Both the position numbers and the translations under genes were made by a program. This document shows, one piece after another, positions 54,486-62,207 of a stretch of 64,000 nt of DNA (position 1 is the stretch's first letter; each line of letters opens with the position of its first letter). The stretch is from MFD04716-140 sp963703125. GTDB taxonomy: Bacteria > Bacteroidota > Bacteroidia > Flavobacteriales > Flavobacteriaceae. The stretch covers positions 3,658,001-3,722,000 of the forward strand of contig OY969790.1 in NCBI GenBank assembly GCA_963703125.1, in the 5' to 3' direction. The notes under the pieces are model-generated. The model was not told the DNA's origin. It worked only from the letters and a program-made list of their open reading frames with translations, and made no database searches.

Positions 54486-55484
54486 ATGGAAATTCTAGAT
54501 ACCCTTTACAATGAAATCATAGGCTTTTTAGGCATCTCCCAAGCTTGGGATTTGTTAAAAACGGGGGATTATAGTGTCTTTAAGTCCTATGACGGAATTG
54601 TTTCCCTAATCTATCCCATCATTCCCCTGCTCCTGATTTTGGAACTTATATTAGGACTTATTTATAAAAAACCGCACAGCAAGGTTTACAAAGTAAATTT
54701 CCTGATCTATCTATTTAACAGAATTATAGGCAGATTTGTAGCCATTGCAATGGTGGCATTTATTATTGGTCTATTGCAGCCTATTGCACCATTTCAAACG
54801 ACTTTTACTTGGTATTGGATCATTTACGCTTATATTGTTTGGGAATTCGGGCACTTCCTTTATCATTATTGGGCCCATAAAGTGCGATTGTTTTGGTGCT
54901 TGCACTCCACTCATCATGCCCCGGAAAATATGAATCTCTCAGTTACACACGCCCATTTTTTTCTGGAAGCACCTTATGCGGATGCAATCAGGACCACGGT
55001 GTGCATTTTATTGGGAGTACAACCTGAACTATTGTTCTTGATCATGTTTATTGATGGAACTTGGGGCGCCTTTATTCATGTTGGGGAAAATCTTATTAAA
55101 GACGGCAGACTTGGATTTCTTAACAAAATTGTTCTCACACCATCACATCATAGGGTTCATCATGCCAAGAATCCTATATATATGGATACTAATTTCTGCA
55201 ATCTTTTAAACATATGGGATAAAGCATTTGGTACCTTTCAAAATGAAGAAAAGCACATTAAAATAGAATATGGAATAACTCGTGAAATGAATTCAGGTAA
55301 TTTTTTCGATGTCTATTTTGGTGAAATTATAGCCCTGGCCAAAGATGTCTCGAAAGCACCCGGTTTGACAAACAAGCTAAAATATTTGGTCATGCCACCG
55401 GGCTGGCATCATACTGGAGTTCACAAAACTGCAAAAATAGTGAGAAGTGAATATCTCAAATACGCTGGCAGAACTTCCAATTAA
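54486..55484 (+). CDS. Sterol desaturase/fatty acid hydroxylase family protein
   Basis: 332 residues, several membrane helices. The di-iron histidine boxes are present: HFLYHYWAHKV, LHSTHHAPENM, and TPSHHRVHHAKNPIYMDTN. Such enzymes hydroxylate or desaturate lipids in the inner membrane. Substrate unknown; no sterol pathway is visible here. Its end overlaps glmM by 4 bases (convergent). Confidence 0.88.
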   Translation: MEILDTLYNEIIGFLGISQAWDLLKTGDYSVFKSYDGIVSLIYPIIPLLLILELILGLIYKKPHSKVYKVNFLIYLFNRIIGRFVAIAMVAFIIGLLQPIAPFQTTFTWYWIIYAYIVWEFGHFLYHYWAHKVRLFWCLHSTHHAPENMNLSVTHAHFFLEAPYADAIRTTVCILLGVQPELLFLIMFIDGTWGAFIHVGENLIKDGRLGFLNKIVLTPSHHRVHHAKNPIYMDTNFCNLLNIWDKAFGTFQNEEKHIKIEYGITREMNSGNFFDVYFGEIIALAKDVSKAPGLTNKLKYLVMPPGWHHTGVHKTAKIVRSEYLKYAGRTSN

Positions 55485-56869
55485 ATCCCTGCAATTGCTT
55501 TAATTTCCGAAATAATTCGATCACCCAACCCATCTGCTTCCGACTGACTTTTCGCCTCAGTGTAAATCCTGATTATGGGTTCGGTATTCGATTTTCGCAG
55601 ATGTACCCAATTTTCAGGAAAATCAATTTTTACCCCGTCAATAGTAGAAATATCCTCGTTTTTATATTTTTCGGCCATGGCCTTTAGGATTCCGTCAACA
55701 TCCAATCCAGGTGTTAGTTCAATTTTCTTTTTACCCATGAAATAAGAAGGGTAGCTAGCTCTTAACTCGGAAACAGTACCGCCCTTTTCGGCCATTAACA
55801 TTAAAAACAATGCCGTACCCACTAATGAATCCCGGCCATAATGACTTTCAGGATATATAATTCCCCCATTTCCTTCCCCGCCAATAATTGCCTTGTTGGC
55901 CTTCATCTTGGCAACAACATTCACTTCGCCCACAGCGGCCGCCTCATATTTCCCCCCGTGCTTTTCGGTAATATCCCTTAGTGCCCTTGAAGATGAGAGA
56001 TTGGAAACCGTATTTCCCTTGGTCTTGCCAAGAACATAATCGGCACATGCAACAAGTGTATATTCTTCCCCGAACATTTCACCATCTTCACTTATAAATG
56101 CCAATCGGTCAACATCTGGATCGACCACAATACCAAAATCGGCCTTTTCCTCGACCACCAATTTGCATATATCACCCAAATGTTCCTTCAAAGGCTCTGG
56201 ATTGTGGGGAAAATGTCCCGTTGGGTCACAATATAACTTTACCACTTCAACGCCCAAAGCATCCAATAACTTTGGAATGGCAATACCTCCTGTGGAGTTT
56301 ACCCCGTCAACGACCACTTTAAACTTTGCTTTTTTAATGGTTTCCTCATCAACCAATGAAAGATTTAATACTTCATCAACATGAATATCTATATAGGCAT
56401 CATTCCTGGTGATTTCTCCAAGCCCATCGACTTCGGAAAATTCGAACTCCTCTTTTTCGGCAATATCCAGGATCTTTGCTCCTTGCCCCGCATCCAAAAA
56501 CTCGCCTTTCCTGTTCAATAATTTTAGGGCATTCCATTGTTTGGGATTATGACTTGCGGTCAATATTATCCCACCATCCGCATTTTCCAAGGGAACCGCA
56601 ATTTCCACAGTAGGTGTGGTTGAAAGATTCAAATCTATGACATCGATTCCAAGTCCAATCAACGTTGAAACCACTAAATTCTGGATCATTTCACCAGACA
56701 GTCTGGCATCTCTTCCAATGACCACCTTCAATTTATCTTTTTTGGAATAATCCTTTAACCATAGTCCGTAGGCCGCTGCGAACTTTACGGCATCCAGTGG
56801 CGTTAAATTATCTCCAGGGCGTCCGCCTATAGTTCCCCGTATTCCTGAAATTGATTTTATGAGTGTCAT
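55481..56869 (-). CDS. glmM: Phosphoglucosamine mutase
   Basis: 462 residues. Active-site serine in TASHNPKQWNALKLL, metal loop DPDVDRLAFISEDG, sugar-binding GGEGNGGIIYP and the phosphate loop RKSNTEPIIRIYTEA. It interconverts glucosamine-6- and -1-phosphate for peptidoglycan and lipid A precursors. It could alternatively be named as a phosphomannomutase-type hexomutase; the GGEGNGG loop favours GlmM-like. Confidence 0.88.
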   Translation of the reverse strand: MTLIKSISGIRGTIGGRPGDNLTPLDAVKFAAAYGLWLKDYSKKDKLKVVIGRDARLSGEMIQNLVVSTLIGLGIDVIDLNLSTTPTVEIAVPLENADGGIILTASHNPKQWNALKLLNRKGEFLDAGQGAKILDIAEKEEFEFSEVDGLGEITRNDAYIDIHVDEVLNLSLVDEETIKKAKFKVVVDGVNSTGGIAIPKLLDALGVEVVKLYCDPTGHFPHNPEPLKEHLGDICKLVVEEKADFGIVVDPDVDRLAFISEDGEMFGEEYTLVACADYVLGKTKGNTVSNLSSSRALRDITEKHGGKYEAAAVGEVNVVAKMKANKAIIGGEGNGGIIYPESHYGRDSLVGTALFLMLMAEKGGTVSELRASYPSYFMGKKKIELTPGLDVDGILKAMAEKYKNEDISTIDGVKIDFPENWVHLRKSNTEPIIRIYTEAKSQSEADGLGDRIISEIKAIAGI

Positions 56870-56963
56870 AGGATGTTAAAAAGTTTTTGCAAATATACAG
56901 GTCTATTGATAATCCTAAGCCATGAATTCTTAAATTCGACCTTATGAAGAAGATAATCGCTCT

Positions 56964-57548
56964 ATGAATTTTTTGGCCCATATTTACTTGTCTTTTGGGG
57001 ACGACCAAATAACACTTGGCAATTTTATTGCAGATAGTATACGTGGCAACAAATTCAATCATTTTCCTGAGAGGATTCAAAAAGGTATTCTTTTACATAG
57101 AGAAATTGATACATATACCGATAGTCATTTGATTCCCAAAAAAAGTAGCAAAAGATTGCACGAAAATTATAGTCACTACAGCAGGGTTATTGTGGATATA
57201 TTTTACGATCACTTTTTGGCCAAGAACTGGAAAAGGTATTCTGACATTCCTTTAGAAATCTTTGTTGACAATTTTTATGACCTCTTGGAGGACAATTACG
57301 ACCTGCTTCCAGATGGTGTAAAGCGCATGATGCCTTATATGATAACCGACAACTGGATATACAATTACTCTAAAATGGAAGGAATAGAGAGAGTTCTCAA
57401 TGGTATGAATAGAAGAACCCAGAACAAATCGCGAATGAACTTTGCAATTCTGGATTTAGAAGAACATTATGAGGCTTTCGAAAACGAATTCACATCATTT
57501 TTTGAGGAATTGATAGGCTTTTCAAGACAAAAATTTATTTCATTATAA
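56964..57548 (+). CDS. ACP phosphodiesterase-like protein (AcpH/DUF479)
   Basis: 194 residues. The HD-like helical family starts MNFLAHIYLSFGDDQITLGN, followed by GILLHREIDTYTDSH with the conserved His/Asp set and IVDIFYDHFLAKNW. The Escherichia family member removes phosphopantetheine from ACP. The role in Bacteroidota is not well tested. Divergent from glmM by 94 bases. Confidence 0.82.
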   Translation: MNFLAHIYLSFGDDQITLGNFIADSIRGNKFNHFPERIQKGILLHREIDTYTDSHLIPKKSSKRLHENYSHYSRVIVDIFYDHFLAKNWKRYSDIPLEIFVDNFYDLLEDNYDLLPDGVKRMMPYMITDNWIYNYSKMEGIERVLNGMNRRTQNKSRMNFAILDLEEHYEAFENEFTSFFEELIGFSRQKFISL

Positions 57549-57614
57549 AACCTAGTGCTACAAAGAATTAATTAACTGAAAACATCTTGGTTCTTTTACA
57601 AAAAATAGTCATTT

Positions 57615-59297
57615 ATGAAAAAATTATTTTTGTTAACCATTTCAATACTTCTCTTTTTTAGCTGCAAAAAAAAGATAACACCAACTGGACTAGTAACTAA
57701 AAAAGCAATGGTTGTTTCGGCCCGGGAAGAAGCTTCTCGAATAGGCTCCGATATTCTGGCAAAAGGTGGCAATGCCTTTGATGCCATGATCGCCACTGAA
57801 ATGGCTTTGGCGGTCGCATATCCGTTTGCTGGGAATCTGGGTGGCGGTGGGTTTATGGTCTATCGTAAAAATGATGGGGATGTTGGTTCCTTGGATTATA
57901 GGGAAAAAGCTCCTTTATCCGCACACAAGGACATGTATTTGGATTCTTTGGGGAATGTAATTCCAGGTATGAGCACAAAAGGAGCAACTGCTGTTGGAGT
58001 GCCTGGAACAATTGCCGGCATGTTTGAAGTGCATGAGAAGTTTGGGTCCCTATCGATGGAAGAAATCCTTGCACCTGTCATAGAACTGGCGGAAAAGGGT
58101 ATAATAGTATCAGAAAAACAGGCGGCAAGATTCAAAGAATACGGTGCTGCCATCTTGGAAATAAACGGCGGACATACAAGTTTCCCAATTGGTTGTAAAG
58201 CAGGGGACACCCTTAAATACCCCGTTTTGGCACATACACTTAAAAAAATAGCCAAGGAAGGACGAGATGGTTTTTATGAGGGCGAGACCGCCAAAATATT
58301 GTCCCGCTTTATTCAGGATAAAGGCGGATTTGTAACTACCATAGATTTGGAAAATTATGAGGCCAAGTGGCGCCAACCTATTATTTTTAACTATAAGGAT
58401 TTGAAGATTATTTCGATGAGTCCGCCAAGCAGTGGTGGTGTTACCATCAATCAAATATTTAAAATGATCGAGTCTTATGATATTTCAGGGTTTGGACATA
58501 ATTCGGCGAAGACCATCCAATTATTTACGGAAGCATCAAGAAGGGCCTATGCAGATCGCAATTTTTTTTTAGGAGACCCCGATTTTGTTAATATTCCCTT
58601 GGATGTTTTGCTGAGCAGTGCTTATTTGAAAGAGCGAATGCAAGATTTTTCATTCGACTTGGCCACTAAGTCAGCTGAGGTTGCACATGGTGAGGTTGAG
58701 ATTCTGGAGAGTATAGAGACCACGCACTACTCTATTGTTGATGCCCAAGGAAATGCAGTTTCGGTAACTACAACCCTGAATGGGGCCTATGGATCCAAGT
58801 TATATTGTGATGAACTGGGTTTTTTTCTGAATAACGAAATGGACGATTTTAGTTCAAAACCCGGAGTGCCCAACATGTTTGGGCTCATTGGAGCCGAAGC
58901 CAATAGCATTGCCCCGGAAAAACGCATGTTGAGTAGTATGACCCCAACAATTGTGGAAAAAGATGGTAATTTATGGATGGTAGTTGGGACACCCGGCGGT
59001 TCAACCATCATAACTGCGGTGGCACAAACCATTCTAAATGTGTATGAGTTTGACCTAAGTATGCAAGCGGCAGTGAATGCACCTCGTTTTCATCACCAAT
59101 GGCTACCTGATGCCATTGTTTTTGAGCCAGAAGGATTTTCAAATGAACTGGTAGGTAGTCTTAAGTCCAAGGGATATATCATTAATGAAGAGCGAACGCC
59201 CATCATTGGAAAAGTGGATGCCATTTTGGTATTGCCAAATGGCTCGCTTGAAGGTGGTGCGGATAAACGGGGTGATGACAGGGCCGTTGGCTTTTGA
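57615..59297 (+). CDS. ggt: Gamma-glutamyltranspeptidase
   Basis: 560 residues with a lipoprotein-like leader (SILLFFSCKKK, Cys16). The Ntn-hydrolase nucleophile Thr is at the start of TTHYSIVDAQGNAVSVTTTL, and the oxyanion region LSSMTPTIVEKDGNLWMVVG and GTPGGSTIITAVAQTIL are intact. The proprotein should autocleave into large and small subunits and hydrolyse glutathione or gamma-glutamyl peptides in the periplasm. A -N terminal Cys suggests outer-membrane anchoring. Confidence 0.93.
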   Translation: MKKLFLLTISILLFFSCKKKITPTGLVTKKAMVVSAREEASRIGSDILAKGGNAFDAMIATEMALAVAYPFAGNLGGGGFMVYRKNDGDVGSLDYREKAPLSAHKDMYLDSLGNVIPGMSTKGATAVGVPGTIAGMFEVHEKFGSLSMEEILAPVIELAEKGIIVSEKQAARFKEYGAAILEINGGHTSFPIGCKAGDTLKYPVLAHTLKKIAKEGRDGFYEGETAKILSRFIQDKGGFVTTIDLENYEAKWRQPIIFNYKDLKIISMSPPSSGGVTINQIFKMIESYDISGFGHNSAKTIQLFTEASRRAYADRNFFLGDPDFVNIPLDVLLSSAYLKERMQDFSFDLATKSAEVAHGEVEILESIETTHYSIVDAQGNAVSVTTTLNGAYGSKLYCDELGFFLNNEMDDFSSKPGVPNMFGLIGAEANSIAPEKRMLSSMTPTIVEKDGNLWMVVGTPGGSTIITAVAQTILNVYEFDLSMQAAVNAPRFHHQWLPDAIVFEPEGFSNELVGSLKSKGYIINEERTPIIGKVDAILVLPNGSLEGGADKRGDDRAVGF

Positions 59298-59335
59298 GAG
59301 GAAAGTACTTAAAAATTATATTCTAAATTATTATT

Positions 59336-59764
59336 ATGCAAGTAGAAGTACTTCGGAGTGAGCATGTTACCAATGAAATGCAACTTTGTATTTCAGAGCT
59401 TTACAAACAATTAAACCCCGAAATAAATCAGCTTTCAACAAAGGAAATACTTGAGAACAATGAAAATCTTGTTTTTGCCATTTGTCATGAAGAAGAAAAA
59501 GTTATCGGAATAGCAATGATGGCTATTTATAAAGTAATTTCTGGTCATAAAGGAATGATTGAAGATGTCATCGTGGATAATGATCACAGAGGAAAAGGAA
59601 TCGGCAGAAAGCTTATGGAATCTCTTTTAAATGAGGGCAAAAACCGACAATTGAATGAAATATTACTTTTCTCCGGCCATCATAGAAAAGCCGCTATTGA
59701 ATTATATAAAAGCCTTGGTTTTAAACTAAAGGATAGTGGATTATATCGCCTTATTCTTGACTGA
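59336..59764 (+). CDS. GNAT family N-acetyltransferase
   Basis: 142 residues. The coenzyme A loop is DNDHRGKGIGRKLMESLL (Q/RxxGxG/A) and the C-terminal motif is AAIELYKSLGFKLKDSGLY. Cytosolic; acyl acceptor unknown. Ends 12 bases before the convergent S24 repressor. Confidence 0.9.
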   Translation: MQVEVLRSEHVTNEMQLCISELYKQLNPEINQLSTKEILENNENLVFAICHEEEKVIGIAMMAIYKVISGHKGMIEDVIVDNDHRGKGIGRKLMESLLNEGKNRQLNEILLFSGHHRKAAIELYKSLGFKLKDSGLYRLILD

Positions 59765-59775
59765 ATTAACAATGA

Positions 59776-60540
59776 TTAGCTCATTGCCTGCTTATTGAAC
59801 TGATTTTTTAATTCCTCCATAGATTCTTGCAACTGCTTAAGTAAACCTTTTTCGGTAGTTGCATCCTCACCAAAAGTAATTTTACTACCTACCTGCCATA
59901 TCTCCTGTATTTGAAATGGTTTGATTTCGTAAGGTGGATAGGTCTCGTTCAATGAAACCAGGGTAATGTTATTGGAGTTGGGCTTCTTTTCAATCTTTTT
60001 GACCAATACCGCATCTTGAAGGACCACCACATACATTTTATTGGGGCTCACATCATCAATATGTTCCACTGCCTTGGCAAGTACCCATTCTCCCGGCTTT
60101 AAGTTGGGAAGCATGCTATCGCCCTCCACTTGAAATCCGCGGTATGTGGCATTTCGGAATTCTGGAATAGGCAAATCAAAGGCAGGTAACTGTTTGTACC
60201 AACTGGTATCTTGTATATTCTGGGGGTACCCGGCCGCTGCCTTGGCATTTACCAAAACCATGTTTTCCCGTTCTTCGGAATCAATGGTTACTACTTTGGG
60301 AATTACACTGGTATTCGAGGTTTCCAAATATTTTTGTTCGCTTTCACCAAAAAGCCAAAGTGGGTTCACTTTAAATTGCCTCAATAGTTCCGAAACGACC
60401 TTACCGGATAGTTTTGTTCTACCGCGTTCAATATCGGCAGTGGTGTTTGATACGCCCAAAAGCTTTGCGAAATCGGCCTGGGTATAACCTAAATCCCTTC
60501 TTAAGTCAGTAAACCTTTTTAGTGTTAGCTCATTTTCCAT
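59776..60540 (-). CDS. LexA-like S24 repressor with N-terminal XRE helix-turn-helix
   Basis: 254 residues from ATG 60540 (MENELTLKRFTDLRRDLGYT); a TTG two codons earlier is unlikely. Residues 8-60 form a Cro/CI HTH (TQADFAKLLGVSNTTADIER). A likely self-cleavage site (Ala-Gly in AKAAAGYPQN) precedes the S24 peptidase with Ser in FQVEGDSMLPNLKPGEWVLA and Lys in DAVLVKKIEKK. A coiled coil closes the protein. It resembles SOS-type repressors that self-cleave upon RecA activation. Divergent from a repair gene, with several operator copies between them. TATATTTG sits right before the ATG, so the transcript is probably leaderless. Confidence 0.87.
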   Translation of the reverse strand: MENELTLKRFTDLRRDLGYTQADFAKLLGVSNTTADIERGRTKLSGKVVSELLRQFKVNPLWLFGESEQKYLETSNTSVIPKVVTIDSEERENMVLVNAKAAAGYPQNIQDTSWYKQLPAFDLPIPEFRNATYRGFQVEGDSMLPNLKPGEWVLAKAVEHIDDVSPNKMYVVVLQDAVLVKKIEKKPNSNNITLVSLNETYPPYEIKPFQIQEIWQVGSKITFGEDATTEKGLLKQLQESMEELKNQFNKQAMS

Positions 60541-60559
60541 ATTCAAATATACACAATAT

Positions 60560-60630
60560 GGATTATATCCAAAATAAATTATGGAATATTTCCATAATTA
60601 GGAATAATTCCATAATTTTGGATTAATTAC
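60560..60630. promoter_or_regulatory. Tandem operators for the S24 repressor
   Basis: Three 11-base near-palindromes of the form GGAWTAWWTCC: GGATTATATCC (60560-60570), GGAATATTTCC (60583-60593), GGAATAATTCC (60601-60611), and a partial fourth GGATTAATTAC (60620-60630). Spacings are 23, 18 and 19 bases. The first lies just upstream of the repressor's -7 box (minus-strand TATATTTG at 60544-60551). They fit self-repression and joint control of the divergent repair gene. Confidence 0.72.
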
Positions 60631-60665
60631 AAAATGAATGTAGTGTAAATTCTAATTCAGTAGTC

Positions 60666-61418
60666 ATGGACAATTCTAAAATTCTTATTTACGATGGAAG
60701 TTTTAATGGTTTTCTTACAGCTATTTATGTAGCATTTGAAAATAGAATACAAGTATCAGATATTCGGAGCAATCCCGTTTGTCAAAATGGACTCTTTTCA
60801 GAAACTGAAACTATTTTTACGGATATGGAAAAGGCCAAACGCGTATGGAACGGAATTCAGGATAAAAGCACTTCTGCTGTAAAGAATATATATTTTGCCT
60901 ATTTAAGTGAATATGAAGGTATTGAACAGATTCTTTATAGATATATAAGGCAACTTTTTGTCGATAGGGATTTTGAAAGTATAATCAACATTGATGGCAT
61001 TGCATTGAAAGTACGTCAGTTGGCAAAAAATGTTTCCAGAGTGAAAGAACGTATGGAATCTTTCATTGGTTTTGATTTGACTTATGACGAAGTATACTTG
61101 AGCATGATCAAACCGGAATTTAATGTACTTCCTCTTATATCAAGGCATCTTCGTTCGCGATTGCCGAACCAATCTTGGATCGTATATGATTCAAAACGCA
61201 AATATGGTCTTTATTACGACCTTGATAGAGTGGAAATAATAACCCTGGCCCTGCCTAATAGAAGAGAACAAAAGAAAAATCATTTTTCTGCAGATTCCCA
61301 TAATGAACATGATACTTTAATGGATTATTTCAGATGTAATGCTATTTTACCCCATTTAAATGAGAAATTTTACATCCAAAACACAACGAGGCCTTATTTG
61401 GAGAAAAAAGCCGTATAG
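60666..61418 (+). CDS. TIGR03915-like putative DNA repair protein
   Basis: 250 residues, cytosolic. The opening ILIYDGSFNGFLTAIYVAFE and the later WIVYDSKRKYGLYYDLDRVE are typical of the TIGR03915/DUF4130 family, which usually partners a radical-SAM protein and is also found fused to uracil-DNA-binding proteins. Here no radical-SAM gene is adjacent. It is divergent from a LexA-like repressor across several operators, which supports DNA-damage control. Its enzymatic role is unproven. Confidence 0.75.
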   Translation: MDNSKILIYDGSFNGFLTAIYVAFENRIQVSDIRSNPVCQNGLFSETETIFTDMEKAKRVWNGIQDKSTSAVKNIYFAYLSEYEGIEQILYRYIRQLFVDRDFESIINIDGIALKVRQLAKNVSRVKERMESFIGFDLTYDEVYLSMIKPEFNVLPLISRHLRSRLPNQSWIVYDSKRKYGLYYDLDRVEIITLALPNRREQKKNHFSADSHNEHDTLMDYFRCNAILPHLNEKFYIQNTTRPYLEKKAV

Positions 61419-61461
61419 GAAAACAGGTGAATTATTATTGCTTTTTTGAAAAACAACCAGT

Positions 61462-61989
61462 TTACGTGGTTTTTTCACCCACAAAATGGTCGCTCTGATT
61501 CTTGAAAAGCACATTGAATGTTGTTAAACTGCCATAAATTCGGGTAATATATTGCTGTAAGTCCACTTTTTCCTGATCATCTAAATTTGAACTGGAATTG
61601 ATTTTTTGCTCCATAACTCTAACTCGATCACGGACCATTACAATTTTATGGAAAAACGTATCAATGGGTATTTCTTTGTTGGATAGATTGGAGTCGCCGG
61701 GCTGTAAAACCAGGTTTCCTTTCTTCCATTTGTCGGCGATAGGTGTTATTGAGGAAGCATCGCTCCAACGTTTAAGAATGGCGACCAATGAACTTTCAAC
61801 TTCTGAAAAACTAACGGTATCTACTTCGTCCTCTACAGCTTCTATGACTTCAAAATCACTATCCAAATCAATTGTTTCCAGACCGCTTTCAATAAAGGTG
61901 ACCCAGTATTGTTTTGAGGTTACATTGGTTACTACACCTTTTCCAAATTCAGAGTGCTCAATTCGTGATCCTATTCCTAAAAGCTGCAT
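61462..61989 (-). CDS. Conserved hypothetical protein with N-terminal GxGV barrel
   Basis: 175 residues. The start LGIGSRIEHSEFGKGVVTNV resembles small Tudor/SH3-like ends such as those on UvrD-type helicases. The rest is acidic (residues 45-60) and then helical (FFHKIVMVRDRVRVMEQKI), probably a coiled coil. No catalytic motif. It lies between the repair protein and uvrA on the opposite strand; a nucleic-acid-linked role is possible. Confidence 0.6.
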   Translation of the reverse strand: MQLLGIGSRIEHSEFGKGVVTNVTSKQYWVTFIESGLETIDLDSDFEVIEAVEDEVDTVSFSEVESSLVAILKRWSDASSITPIADKWKKGNLVLQPGDSNLSNKEIPIDTFFHKIVMVRDRVRVMEQKINSSSNLDDQEKVDLQQYITRIYGSLTTFNVLFKNQSDHFVGEKTT

Positions 61990-62085
61990 TAGTTATAATT
62001 TAATTTACCGTTGCTAATTTAGTCGTATGATTTCAATTAACAAAGTAATAAGTAAACCCCAGTTCCTTTTTACTTCCCAAAATTG

Positions 62086-62093
62086 TACCTTTG
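62086..62093 (+). promoter_or_regulatory. Candidate -7 box for uvrA
   Basis: TACCTTTG matches TAnnTTTG, about 115 bases before the uvrA ATG at 62208, implying a leader of roughly 110 bases. No copy of the S24 operator was seen in this gap. Confidence 0.35.
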
Positions 62094-62207
62094 CCACCTT
62101 GATTAAAATTAGGCGTGGCAATTTTAAATACCTGATAAATATGGATTAACATCTTTGAAATATGAAGTATTTAAGAATTAAAAGACGTTGTATATCGAGA
62201 AGAAATA

